Positions 10,621-22,552 of a DNA stretch of 64,000 nucleotides are shown piece after piece; positions within the stretch are counted from its first letter, which is position 1; every line of letters begins with the position of its first letter. Under the pieces are notes generated by a model. The model ran no database searches. It had not been told where the DNA came from and saw only the letters and a list, made by a program, of their open reading frames with translations. The stretch comes from Balaenoptera acutorostrata (taxonomy: Eukaryota; Chordata; Mammalia; Artiodactyla; Balaenopteridae), in assembly GCF_949987535.1 (NCBI RefSeq), contig NC_080067.1, forward strand, positions 64,104,405 through 64,168,404, in the 5' to 3' direction. The translations under genes were made by a program, and so were the position numbers.

Positions 10621-11264
10621 ATCCATATGGTCTCCTTTGTAGTTAGTTATTACTCAATAAATATTTCCATCTTTTGCATCATTATGCATCTTATATTCAT
10701 TATACTTCATATACCAAATACATCATTCAGCTTTTGTTACAGCTTTTCTCTGCAGAGTAACATAAAGAATGTTGATTCTTGGCCAAATTCTCCTCTTTAT
10801 CACAATGACATATTTCTATAGATATTTCATCTAAAAATCATGCAGCTAGAACTACCGAGCGACATTTTTCAATAGAAAGTGGGGATATGAAATGTGTACA
10901 GTGCCTGTTTGCATTGTAAAACTAGAAGAAATAAATTTGAAACCTGAGCTCTTTCTATGAGGCCTGATGAGTCCCCCATCTACTTAGAAAAAGGGGCTTA
11001 TGTTGAAGTTGCATATATGTTTTGATATTTATATCAAGTGGGAATTTGTAAAAAAAATCACACCCATTATAAGCAATCACAGTTAATATTTTTAAAGTAA
11101 GAAAAAAAAAAAGACCAGAATGACTAGCTTTATGGGAACAAATACGTTTTAGCTAAAAATACTATTACTGAAGAATATCAAACCAGCTTCAGAGCTGGAG
11201 AGTGTGTGGGGTGAGAGGCAGACTAATAAATGTCATGATAAGAGTATGTGACTGGGTATCAGGA
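10621..11264. other. Unassigned non-coding sequence
   Basis: AT-rich sequence with short A-runs. I see no gene or recognisable repeat. Confidence 0.35.
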
Positions 11265-11560
11265 CTCCTGTTATGACAGGGACACTATTGTGTGTTCACC
11301 ACACCTGTAGGAAGACCATATTTCCTAGCTGTCATGATATTTAGGTTGAGGTCATTTGATTAATTCACTGATGTGGAATCTAGCAAGTCACTTTCAATCC
11401 CAGGCAGTTACAAACAAGTGGAGGCTACGTGTTCCATAGTGTGGGACTGCTTGACCTCTACTAGACTTTATAAAAGAAGAAACAAATATATGTTGTATAA
11501 AGTCACTGCAATTTCAGGCCTTTGTTACTGCAGCCAAGCTTAGCCTGGCCTGGCTATTGT
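11265..11560 (+). repeat. MaLR/MLT-like LTR relic
   Basis: The 3' part ('agaagaaacaaatatatg', 'gtcactgcaatttcaggcc', 'ttgttactgcagcc') follows the LTR ending in which AGAAATAAA is followed by a 'taagccactgagattt' and a 'ttgttacagcagc' block. Diverged, with approximate edges. Confidence 0.45.
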
Positions 11561-11569
11561 ACCCAGGTC

Positions 11570-11840
11570 AGAGTAACAACTCTGCAATTAGCAGTATAAC
11601 CAAAGGCAATATGCTTCAGCTCTTCAGCTTTTAGTTTACTGAAGTATAAAATGCATGGTTTAGACTAGCTCCCTCTAAGGTTCCTCCTAACTATAAATGC
11701 TCATGCAATTGGTTAAGAGCAGAAGTTCTGTAGGTTCAATTCCTGGTTGTGTCACTTACTGTCTGTGATGTTAATCTCTGTTGTCCTCATCCATAAAATG
11801 AGGCTATTAATGCTTGATGCAGATCATTGCTTTTTAAATT
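11570..11840 (+). repeat. MIR SINE relics
   Basis: The stretch 11710-11825 carries the MIR order 'ggttaagagcagaag', 'gttcaattcctgg', 'tgtcacttactgtctgtg', 'ctcatccataaaatgagg'. The stretch 11600-11700 looks like a second diverged copy of the same class. MIR is an old tRNA-derived SINE family found in all mammals. Confidence 0.65.
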
Positions 11841-13129
11841 GCATAGATCTCTAAAAGTCAACAATTAATAATTATATCCATAACAATAATAAGCACATTG
11901 TTAAAAGAAGTTTTCAGATCAACAATGAGTTTTGTTTTCTAAACATCCTTGACTCAACAATGACATTGTTAATTGTATTAAATGCCTTTTATATCCATCA
12001 TTCTTTTTATATCTATCATCAAGATAACAAGGTTGGCCCCTTCATTACTGCCCTGCAGTCATGTTTGTGATATCAAAAAATGAGAAAACTTAGTTCACCA
12101 TGGTTCATGGAACTCTTTCAGCATGAAACAAAAGCAAAAAATGTTCTGCTGGAGTGTTCCATAGTGCCAGCACTGCTTTTGATGGTAAATAGAAATAACA
12201 AAATTTTCTCCCCAGAGTGCTACTCCCTACTATGACACTTAGAGTCATTTTGAATTTCTTCAAATGTATATATATCTAAAAATGCCTGGTTTCTATATGA
12301 AGAGGAAGTTCATTGTATCTTTGAAGCAAATATGTAAATATTAATAAACCAATTGTGTTTACAACTGCTTTTTAAAAATTTAAATGCTGAACAGATAGTG
12401 TGCAAGATGATCTGTGGTTTCCTGGACATCATTGCCCACCTATTTCTATATCTCCTCAGCATAACACGTAACACTCACAACTACATTTCACAGAATCCCT
12501 AACAATCTAACTATCCCTAACTAACTAAGTCAGATTCTGATGATGAGATGCACTTAGACTAGATTTAGTAGGTGGAATAGAAGAAGCCAGTAGCCACTGC
12601 TGGCAGTGTGAGCAGATGCAGGAGGCCTCTGGACAAACTCCAGAGAATTATCCACTTCGAGACCCCTGTTGGAATACTTAAAGTAACATCTGTTTTTCTG
12701 ATTGAAACCTGACCAATACAGATAGGATTTGTAACATTGGTGAAGAACCTAAGATTTTCTTGGAACTATTTACAACAATAGATTAGGAATAAAAAAATTA
12801 AAGCCTTAAAAGATTAGAAATTTTCAACCCTTTCCCTTAAAATCCATTTCAAACTGTACTCAAGAATTTTTATTTGATTGCAGTTTAATTCCCTTTTGAT
12901 GGTATTTAATGTTCTTTCTTTATCTTTCTTTCTCTTTAAGCCTAGTGTTATTTTTTAACTATTGTATAGGAGCTTAAAATGAAGCTGGAAATAATGAATA
13001 CCCACCAATAGAAAATTTAAATTATCTGTTATAAATTGTATTTGGCCTGTCATTATAGATTCTTAAATGTGCCTTAGCAGAGATAGGATACCAAAGAGAC
13101 TGATTTTAAAAATATTTTTCCAAGGTTCC
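11841..13129. other. Unassigned non-coding sequence
   Basis: No convincing gene. The segment 12420-12725 has some resemblance to an old LTR, but too little to name. Confidence 0.3.
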
Positions 13130-13260
13130 ATAGATCTGCAAATTAAGTCAAGAAACATGTATTGAGCAACTATACTGGTTGTGCTCTCTAGAAATTTAAA
13201 TTCAGTCGGCAAGAAAAATACAAGTATGGAAATGTAGAAAACAATAAAACATTTAAATAA
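13130..13260. repeat. Ancient L2-like dispersed repeat fragment
   Basis: The phrases 'catgtattgagcaacta' and 'aaatttaaattcagtcgg' recall the same old family as 3005-3230. Weak match. Confidence 0.3.
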
Positions 13261-15213
13261 TGCTTCAAGATAACAGTAGATGAAATGTTTCAAAGTAATG
13301 GATGAGTTATTGCTCACATTATTAACCAGAAGACTCAGAGAAGCTGTAGGGTTCTTCCATGCACACTTCCTCTGCCTTGATACAAGGAAATTAATCTGTT
13401 CACATTAGTTTGGGTGTTAAATATTGGACAAGAAACCACGATTAAAGAACGATGATCATCTACAAAATATTTCCAACTGGTGTGAGATGTTACTAGGAGA
13501 GGCCTTCAGGGTTGACAATGGACCATATGTCAAGGATAAATTAAGTCTGTTCAAGACACAGACCTTACACACCTACCTTTTAATATCCTCTCTCATATTT
13601 AATTCCTCTTTTACATTTAATATTTCTATTGATATTTTAGACTTTGCATTGAGTGAACCTTGACTTTATGGACAGAACTTCACCCATTAGTGGAGTGCAG
13701 AAATCTCCCTCACTACACCACAGGCTGAGAGAAAGGGTTAAATTAAAAGAGAAGGAAAACAAAGAAGTTCACAAAGCCTGCCCTGGTTATTCCAACTCAC
13801 TTACTCTCCCTTTATCCATATACTCAAGTCCCTTTTCATATATTATATGTCCATTTATCCTTTTAAATCCTTAATGATATGGAGTACATTTATCCACTGA
13901 GTATGGAGACAAGCTCAAAAGTTCCTTAAGTTTTTTCCCCAGTTCCATATTCCTCCCACCTGCCAGTTCTATCCTGAAGTCAAACTCCAAAAGTAATCCA
14001 GATTTCAGGAAGGAGGAAATTTGGCTTGATCCCAATTTTCTGGGTCTTATCATCTGAGAAGTAAATAGTTAAATAGAAGATTTGCAATTCCCCTCTCCCA
14101 TTCCTGTCCCATTGGCAGGGGACACCTCCAAGAAAGAAAAAAGAAAAAAAGATGGCCTGGTCAAATATCCTTGTAAGCATACTAAGGTTAATGACCTCTA
14201 GCAAACAAAGTAATGCCATTTTCTAACAAGACAGTCCTCATCTGTAGCAGGATATACCTGTTAAAAGATGATAACACACCTAGAATCTATGGATTTATAT
14301 ACATGGCTTCCTGGAAAATGTGATATAAACTATGTAACTATCTGAGCATAAAATGGAAATGTTTCATGGCCCAAACAGTTCTTTCTCAATAAGTGACTTA
14401 ACTGCACACCTCATTGGAGACCTCATAGATTAATCTGGGACTAGGAAAAATCCTGATGCAGCCCCCAAAAAAGGACCTGGTAAGATGTACTGACTGTTGC
14501 AGATGTCTCCCTGCTTCACCTATGTCTCATGATTACTTGTGTACATGAAATCATTAGTTAAACTTGTTCCTGGCAAAAATCTGATTCATGTGTCTGATTT
14601 GATAATCCAATTCTTTGTATTATCTCACTATCCAATCAAACTTATGCTTCTCTGGCTCTAGCCTTGAGCCCAGCCTTGAAAAAACTACTCTACTTAATTC
14701 TTGGGATCCAGTCCCTTCTCTATAGCCCAGCTCTGCTAACTAGCTCTTCCCTGGTTTGTCTCCTGAAACCCTCTCTTGTTAAACTTGTTGAGGACCTCAA
14801 ACTTTGCAGGACCAAGGTCCTACATTTTTCATGCCAGTCTCTACCAGAGATTTAAATTTTTTTAAAAGAGCCTAGCACAATGACTATCAACTTTGTATCT
14901 GTGGAAAGATATGACTGGTTTGACTTACATGCCTGGATATAAGAATAGCACCCATTCCTGGGCATTGTGTCCCATGTTGTACCCACACTGGATCCCTTAT
15001 ATGCTGAGAGTTCCAGAGGACTCTGCCAAACTTTAGATACTATGTTTTGCTGTTTTTTCAACAGCCATTGCTGGCCTTCTTCCCACCTAGATGGAAGAGT
15101 AATTCCAGGTTCAGCCCTCCTTAATCTGCCCCTGTCATGCCCTATATGTGATAGGGACTGTATCTTACAATTTAACTTATATCTCATCTAGTCCACAGAA
15201 TACATAATAGATA
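13261..15213. other. Unassigned non-coding sequence
   Basis: Roughly 2 kb with no supported exon, RNA gene or repeat. The stretch 14230-14860 has CCAAT-like and T-rich features that could belong to an old LTR, but no boundaries are visible. Confidence 0.35.
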
Positions 15214-15313
15214 TATAATAATTGCCTGTGGAGAGGGCAGACAGCAGAAGCAAGAAGAACCACAATCCTGCAGCATGTGGAACAAAAACCACATTCACAG
15301 AAACACAGACAAG

Positions 15314-16240
15314 ATGAAAAGGCAGAGGGCTATGTAACAGATGAAGGAACAAGAAAAAACCCCAGAAAAACAACTAAATGAAGTGGAGATAGGCAACCTT
15401 CCAGAAAAAGAATTCAGAATAATGATAGTGAAGATGATCCAGGACCTTGGAAAAAGAAGGGAGGCAAAGATCGAGAAGATGCAAGAAACGTTTAACAAAG
15501 ACCTAGAAGAATTAAAGAACAAACGCCTAGAAGAATTAAAGAACAAACAAACAGAGATGAACAATACAATAACTGAAATGAAAACTACACTAGAAGGAAT
15601 CAATAGCAGAATAATGGAGGCAGAAGAACAGATAAGTGAGCTGGAAGACACAATGGTGGAATTCACTACTATGGAACAGAATAAAGAAAAAAGAATGAAA
15701 AGAAATGAAGACAGCCTAAGAGACCTCTGGGACAACATTAAACGCAACAACATTCACATTATAGGGGTCGCAGAAGGAGAAGAGAGAGAAAGGACCAGAG
15801 AAAATATTTGAAGAGATTATAGTAGAAAACTTCCCTAACATGGGAAAGGAAATAGTCGCCCAAATCCAGGAAGCACAGCAAGTCCCATACAGGATAAACC
15901 CAAGGAGAAACACGCTGAGACACACAGTAATCAAACTGACAAAAATTAAAGACAAAGAAAAATTATTGAAAGCAACAAGGGAAAAATGACAAATAACATA
16001 CAAGGGAACTCCCATAAGGTTAACAGCTGATTTCTCAGCAGAAACTCTACAAGCCAGAAAGCAGTGGCATGATATATTTAAAGTGATGAAAGGGAAGAAC
16101 CTACAACCAAGATTACTCTACCCAGCAAGGATCCCGTTCAGACCGATGGAGAAATCAAAAGCTTTACAGAGAAGCAAAAGCTAAGAGAATTCAGCATCAC
16201 CAAACCAGCTCTACAACAAATGCTAAAGGAACTTCTCTAA
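15314..16240 (+). pseudogene. L1 ORF1 pseudogene (RNA-binding coiled-coil protein)
   Basis: ORF1p is the L1 chaperone that trimerises through a coiled coil and binds L1 RNA. The putative start is the ATG at 15314. A stop, TAA, lies at 15335-15337, and translation is open again from the ATG at 15341 for 156 codons. The coiled coil, rich in Glu, Lys and Leu, contains an in-frame 24-bp tandem duplication (15502-15525 and 15526-15549) that repeats LEELKNK(R/Q). The frame then shifts in the GA-run near 15780-15795, apparently by loss of two bases relative to my expectation for the family. A further stop, TGA, at 15986-15988 sits where related copies carry Arg (CGA). It cannot make a full protein. 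Confidence 0.88.
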
Positions 16241-16298
16241 GTGGGAAACACAAGAGAAGAAAAGGACCTACAAAAACAAATCCATAACAGTTAAGAAA

Positions 16299-19200
16299 AT
16301 GGTAATAGGAACATACATATCGATAATTACCTTAAATGTGAATGGATTAAATGCTCCAAACAAAAGACACAGGCTCGCTGAATGGATACAAAAACAACAC
16401 CCACATATATGCTTTCTACAAGAGACCCACTTCAGACCTAGGGACACATACAGCCTGAAAGTGAGGGGATGGAAAAAGAGATTCCATGCAAATGGAAATC
16501 AAAAGAAAGCTGGAGTAGCAATACTCATAGCAGATAAAATGGACTTTAAAATAAAGAATGTTACAAGAGACAAGGAAGGACACTACATAATGATCAAGGG
16601 ATCAAACCAAGAAGAAGATATAACAATTATAAATATATATGCACCCAACATGGGAGCACCTCAATACATAAGGCAACTGCTAACAGCTCTAAAAGAGGAA
16701 ATTGACAGTAACACAGTAATAGTGGGGGACTTTAACACCTCACTTACACCAATGGACAGATCATCCAAAATGAAAATAAATAAGGAAACAGAAGCTTTAA
16801 ATGACACAATAGACCAGATAGATTTAATTGATATTTATAGGACATTCCATCCAAAAACAGCAGATTACACTTTCTTCTCAAGTGCACACAGAACATTATC
16901 CAGGATAGATCACATCTTGGGTCACAAATCAAGCCTCAGTAAATTTAAGAGAATTGAAATCATATCAAGCATCTTTTCTGACTACAATGCTATGAGATTA
17001 CAAATGAATTAGAGGGGAAAAAACGTAAAACACACAAACACAGGGAGGCTAAACACTACATTACTAAATAACCAAGAGATCACTGAAGAAATCAAAGAGG
17101 AAATCAAAAAATACCTAGAGACAAATGACAATGAAGACACGACAACCCAAAACCTATGGGATACAGCAAAAGCAGTTCTAAGAGGTAAGTTTATAGTTAT
17201 ACAAGCCTGCATCAAGAAACAAAAATCTCACATAAATAATCTAACCTTACACATAAAGGAAATAGAGAAAGAAGAACAAACAAAACCCAAAGTTAGTAGA
17301 AGGAAAGAAATCATAAAGAACAGCGCAGAAATAACTGAAATAGAGATAAAGAAAACAATAGCAAAGATCAATAAAACTAAAAGCTGGTTCTTTGAGCAAA
17401 TAAACAAAATTGATAAACCATTAGCCAGATTCATCAAGAAAAAGAGGGAGAGGACTCAAATCAATAAAATTAGAAATGAAAAAGGAGAAGTTACAACAGA
17501 CACTTCAGAAATACAAAGCATCCTAAGAGACTACTACAAGCAACTCTATGCCAATAAAAAGGACAACCTGGAAGAAATGGACAAATTCTTACAAAGGTAT
17601 AACCTTCCAAGACTGAATGAGGAAGAAATAGAAAATATGAACAGACCAATCATAGGTAATGAAATTGAAACTGTGATTAAAAATCTTCCAACAAACAAAA
17701 GTCCAGGACCAGATGGCTTCACAGGTGAATTCTATCAAACATTTAGAGAAGAGCTAACACCCATCCTTCTCAAACTCTTCCAAAATATTGTGGAGGAAGG
17801 AACACTCCCAAACTCATTCTATGAGGCCACCATCACCCTGATACCAAAACCAGACAAAGACACTACAAAAAAAGAAAATTACAGACCAATATCACTCATG
17901 AATATAGATACAAAAATCCTCAATAAAATACTAGCAAACAAAATCGAACAACACATTAAAAGGATCATGCACCATGATCAAGTGGCATTTTTCCCAGGGA
18001 TGCAGGAATTCTTCAATATACGCAAATCAATCAATGTGATACACCATATTAACAAATCGAAGAAGAAAAACCATATGATCATCTCAATAGATGCAGAAAA
18101 AGCTTTTGACAAAATTCAACACCCATTTATGACAAAAACTCTCCAGAAAGTGGACATAGAGGGAACCTACCTCAACATAATAAAGGCCATATACGACCAC
18201 CCCACAGCAAACATCATTCTTAATGGTGAAAAACTGAAAACATTTCCTCTAAGATCAGGAACAAGACAAGGATGTCCACTCTCACCACTATTATTCAACA
18301 TAGTTTTTGAAGTCCTAGCCATGGCAATCAGAGAAGAAAAAGAAATAAAATGAATACAAATTGGAAAAGAAGAAGTAAAACTGTCACTGTTTGCAGATGA
18401 CATGATACTATACATAGAGAATCCTGAAGATGCCACCAGAAAACTACTAGAGCTAATCATTGAATTTGGTAAAGTTGCAGGATACAAAATTAATGCACAG
18501 AAATCTCTTGCATTCCTATACACTAATGATGAAAAATCTGAAAGAGAAATTAAGGAAACACTCCCATTTACCATTGCAACATAAAGAATAAAATACCTAG
18601 GAATAAACCTACCTAAGGAGACAAAAGACATGTATGCAGAAAACTATAAGACACTGATGAAAGAAATTAAAGATGATACCAACAGATGGAGAGATATACC
18701 ATGTTCTTAGATTGGAAGAATCAATATTGTGAAAATGACTATACTACCCAAAGCAATCTACAGATTCAATTTAATCCCTATCAAATTACCAATGGCATTT
18801 TTTACGGAACTAGAACAAAAAAATCTTAAAATTTGTATGGAGACACAAAAGACCACAAATAGGCAAAGCAGTCATGAGGGAAAAAAATGGAGCTGGAGTA
18901 ATCAGACTCCCTGACTTCAGACTATACTACAAAGCTACAGTAATCAAGACAATATGGTACTGGCACAAAAACAGAAACATAGATCAATGGAACAAGATAG
19001 AAAGCCCAGAGGTAAACCCACACACATATGGTCAACTAATCTATGACAAAGGAGGCAAGGATATACAATGGAGAAGAGACAGTCTCTTCAATAAGTGGTG
19101 CTGGGAAAACTGGACAGCTACATGTAAAAGAATGAAATTAGAACACTCCTTAACACCATGCACAAAAATAAACTCAAAATGGATTAGAGACCTAAATGTA

Positions 19201-20115
19201 AGACCGGACACTATAAAACTCTTAGAGGAAAACATAGGAAGAACACTCTTGGACATAAATCACAGCAAGATCTTTTTTGATCCACCTCCTAGAGTAATGG
19301 AAATAAAAACAAAAATAAACAAATGGGACCTAATGAAACTTCAAAGCTTTTGCACAGCAAAGGAAACCATAAACAAGACGAAAAGACAACCCTCAGAATG
19401 GGAGAAAATATTTGCAAACCAATCAACGGACAAAGGATTAATCTCCAAAATATATAAACACCTCATGCAGCTCAGTATTAAAAAAACAAACAACCCAATC
19501 CAAAAATGGGCAGAAGACCTAAATAGACATTTCTCCAAAGAAGACATACAGATGGCTAAGAAGCACATGAAAAGCTGCTCAACATCACTAGTTATTAGAG
19601 AAGTGAAAATCAAAACTACAATGAGGTGTCCCCTCACACCAGTTAGAATGGACATCATCAGAATATCTACAAACAACAAATGCTGGAGAGGGTGTGGAGA
19701 AAAGGGAACCCTCTTTCACTGATGATGGGAATGTAAACTGATACAGCCACTATGGAGAACAGTATGGAGGGTCCTTAAAAAACTAAAAATAGAATTACCA
19801 TATGATCCAGCAATCCTAGTACTGGGCATATACCCAGAGAAAACCATAATTCAAAAAGACACATGCACCCCAATGTTCATTGCAGCACTATTTACAATAG
19901 CCAGGTCATGGAAGCAACCTAAATGCCCAATGACAGATGAATGGATAAAGCAGAAGTGGTACATATATACAATGGAATATTACTCAGCCATAAAAAGGAA
20001 CGAAATTGGGTCATTTGTTGAGACGTGGATGGACCTAGAGACTGTCATACAGAGTGAAGTAAGTCAGAAAGAGAAAAACAAATATCGTATATTAACGTAT
20101 ATATGTGGAACCTAG
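16299..20115 (+). pseudogene. L1 ORF2 pseudogene (endonuclease and reverse transcriptase)
   Basis: ORF2p nicks target DNA and copies L1 RNA. Codons 1-237 are open and give the AP-like endonuclease with NVNG, QETH, NIYAPN, GDFNT and SRIDHILG motifs. The terminal SDHN motif reads SDYN, so the catalytic His is replaced by Tyr, and a stop follows at 17010. The reverse transcriptase follows at 17577-18353, with [12 protein letters not shown], then a TGA at about 18351 just before the FADD active-site box at 18390-18401. The C-terminal domain at 18874-19722 ends in a CCHC knuckle that is destroyed by two adjacent TGA codons at 19720-19725. It is non-functional. Confidence 0.9.
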
Positions 20116-20310
20116 AAAAATGGTACAGATGAACCAGTGTGCAGGGCAGAAATTGAGACACAGATGTAGAGAACAAACGTATGGACACCAAGGGGGGAAA
20201 GCCACGGGGGTGTGGGGGTGGTGGTGTGCTGAATTGGGCGATTGGGATTGACATGTATACACTGATGTGTATAAAATTGATGACTAATAAGAACATGTTG
20301 TATAAAAAAA

Positions 20311-20465
20311 AATGTGATCAAACGTATTCTATTGGAAAGAAACAAAAATAGACCATATTTACTGTCTAAATTATATAATAATTTAATGATATTTAGCAAC
20401 TATTGCAGATGTATTTATTATTGCAGCTTGTATTTGCTTTATCAATGTCTTTTCTTTGGGAACCA
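20311..20465. other. Unassigned sequence between repeats
   Basis: Short AT-rich spacer; nothing recognised. Confidence 0.3.
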
Positions 20466-20537
20466 AAACAATAAAATAAAATAAAATAAAATCTGAAAAA
20501 ATAAAATAAAATAAAAAATAAATAAATAAATAAAATA
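20466..20537 (+). repeat. (AAAAT)n and (AAAT)n simple repeat
   Basis: Repeated 'aaaat' and 'aaat' units with one short interruption. It resembles a decayed A-rich retroposon tail. Confidence 0.9.
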
Positions 20538-20769
20538 AGTGGGCCTAGGGCCTTTGAAGGTCTTTAAATGGCCCTAAAGCTAAGAAGTGAGCTAGAGAGT
20601 TATTCAACAATTAGTTGAGAGTCTATTATATTCTAGAAAGTCTATAAGGGGTTATGGGGCATACAAATAACCAAAAAGTACTACTTATGTCTCTTAGGAG
20701 CTAACAATATATTTGGGGAGTAAGAAAGTGACTAACTGAGCATTGCTATTTGTTCTCATTCTTTAGCAC
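20538..20769. other. Unassigned sequence, possibly old L2-like
   Basis: The segment 20600-20680 ('tcaacaattagttgagag', 'ggggttatggggcatac') weakly recalls the ancient repeat seen at 3005. Not firmly assignable. Confidence 0.25.
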
Positions 20770-21130
20770 ATCATTAAGCTACTATCAAGCTCTGCTACTG
20801 TTAGATGTACCATGGACTGAGTTTGTCTAGTGGAATGTGGGAAGAAGTGATGCATACCACTTCCATATTTGGCCACTAAAACCTCATATAAATATCCTCA
20901 CTCTCTTTTTTTCTTTAACTGTTGACTGCATGTGGAGGATCCAATGGAGGCTGCTGAAGCCCTGGGGGATAGTGGTTACACTAAATGGAATAAGCCTAGG
21001 TCCCAGAATGACTGCATGTATCAGAGTCCCTCTCCCCCATGCCTATATACTGTAAGATGAGCCAGAATTAACTTTGGCTGTTTATACCACTGAAATTAGA
21101 GGTATTTTGTTATAGCAGTTAGCATATCTT
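20770..21130 (+). repeat. Ancient LTR-like (MaLR-like) relic
   Basis: The motifs 'ggaatgtgggaagaagtg', 'accacttccatatttgg', 'gactgcatgt' and the ending 'ccactgaaattagaggt' followed by 'ttgttatagcag' follow a common old LTR-type repeat. I cannot choose its family. Confidence 0.45.
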
Positions 21131-21689
21131 GAATAATATAGGGAAATTAAACTTAATCTCACATAACTTCAGTTTTAAAAAAAAAACTGTTGCTTAAACC
21201 ATATAGAAGTTCAAAGTGCTAGAAATAACCTCAGTTTGGAAGGGTCAAATTAGGGATAATCATTCTACCAATGGGTAATGGTACCTGAGGCAATTGCTGA
21301 TGGATTGCCACAGTCCCCACCACATAAAAATCTTCCTCTTCTTATTTCTCCTCTCTTATTTACTTGAATATATACCTCCACATTTCATTTTTCTTTCTTC
21401 TTAGCCTTAGTTTTTCAAGTGTATGAAAATCAGCCCCTTATACTACACATTTAATCTATCTTTTTAGGTTTACATTTTTAAATTTACAATTATCTTTTAA
21501 TGCATATATATTATTCTGTTAATTATATATCATTTCCATTTATTCTCAACCGTTGAAGTAAGTCCTCTAGGGCATACAAAGCTTTGTTCACATGTATTGT
21601 TTGAGTTATTTTATGCATTTAAAAGACAGACATTTACTGAACATTAACTCTCTATCACGTACTAATCTAAGCGAGATAGATTGTAGGAA
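21131..21689. other. Unassigned non-coding sequence
   Basis: AT-rich; nothing recognised. Confidence 0.3.
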
Positions 21690-21925
21690 TTAGTTCAATG
21701 GTTAAAGACATGAGCTTCTAGGTCACATTTATTTTGAGTTTAAATCTTTGCTTTACCACTTACTATGTGACCTTGGTTAAATTATTTAAACCTTAAGGTT
21801 CTTATCTCTAAAGCAGCAATAATATATCTGACTGCTTCATGGAATTGGTATATGGCTTAACTGAAATAATATACATGAAACACCAAGTTTATAGTGGGGA
21901 CTTAATGAACAATAGATAACAATAT
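21690..21925 (+). repeat. MIR SINE relic
   Basis: Nearly full-length MIR order: 'caatggttaaagacatgag', 'taccacttactatgtgacc', 'ttaaattatttaaacctt', 'ctgcttcatggaattgg', 'acttaatgaac'. Confidence 0.75.
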
Positions 21926-22552
21926 CATTATTATTACCATGGTTACAACTAATACTAATATATCTGAATTTTTAAAAACCCTGCCCAAGGAGTTCAGTAG
22001 CTAGTAATGACCCTATAATTGGTCATAATCGATAAAACAAGGGAAGAGACACAACCATGGGCTGCATCTGAGCAGAGCCATAGTCATCTACACAGGCAGT
22101 GTGCTGAACCTCTGTAAGTGCACAAGCTCCACTTGCTTCAGGACTCCCCTCCTTTGGGGCAAAGGCCCCAGTGTGGCGAGAAGGAAAAACACACACTTAA
22201 AGGGAATAAGCCATCTCAAGCCCCACTCTCAGGGTTTCTGCTCCAGCAACTTGGGAGCAGACCCTGCCCTTGACAAGGTGGTGAGGACCACTGAACAGAG
22301 AGGAAGTTCTGCCTCAAACCCTGAGCAGACTCTAGTTCCTCCATCACAAGCCACACCCCCAACGCAAGTGATAGTGTTCAGCACTCCCTGAGGAAGGACA
22401 TGACTAGTGTCCATATCAAATCCAGTCCTTCCGTCAAAGGCACTGGGCAAATGCAATCTACATAGGGATACTCCCACATAAGAACACCCCTTCAAGACCA
22501 CAATAGGTAACTGTTTCACCTAAATTTGTAGAGATGGAGAAAGTTAAGTAAA

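Larger units (their letters stand above)
15214..20310 (+). mobile_element. Long L1 retrotransposon, 5'-truncated, sense
   Basis: This copy of about 5.1 kb starts inside the 5' UTR, then carries ORF1 (15314-16240), a short inter-ORF spacer, ORF2 (16299-20115) and a 3' UTR. It ends in 'gatgactaataagaac', 'tgttgtata' and an A-run. That 3' end differs from the 'actccaataaa' ending of other copies here and is the type I associate with younger cetacean L1. Reading frames are broken by few changes, several at former CpG sites, so the copy is relatively recent. I could not find a clear target-site duplication. Confidence 0.92.

Noticed and set aside
15295..15753. 152-codon minus-strand open frame, and similar long frames opposite other L1 genes (for example 53298-53912 and 18167-18631)
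   Set aside because: They are mirror frames of purine-rich L1 ORF1 and ORF2. The sense strand has the recognisable L1 proteins, and the antisense peptides are Ser/Leu/Phe-rich shadows.
22101..22391. 96-codon plus-strand open frame
   Set aside because: It lies in the 5' UTR-like region of the old L1 and has no conserved protein features.
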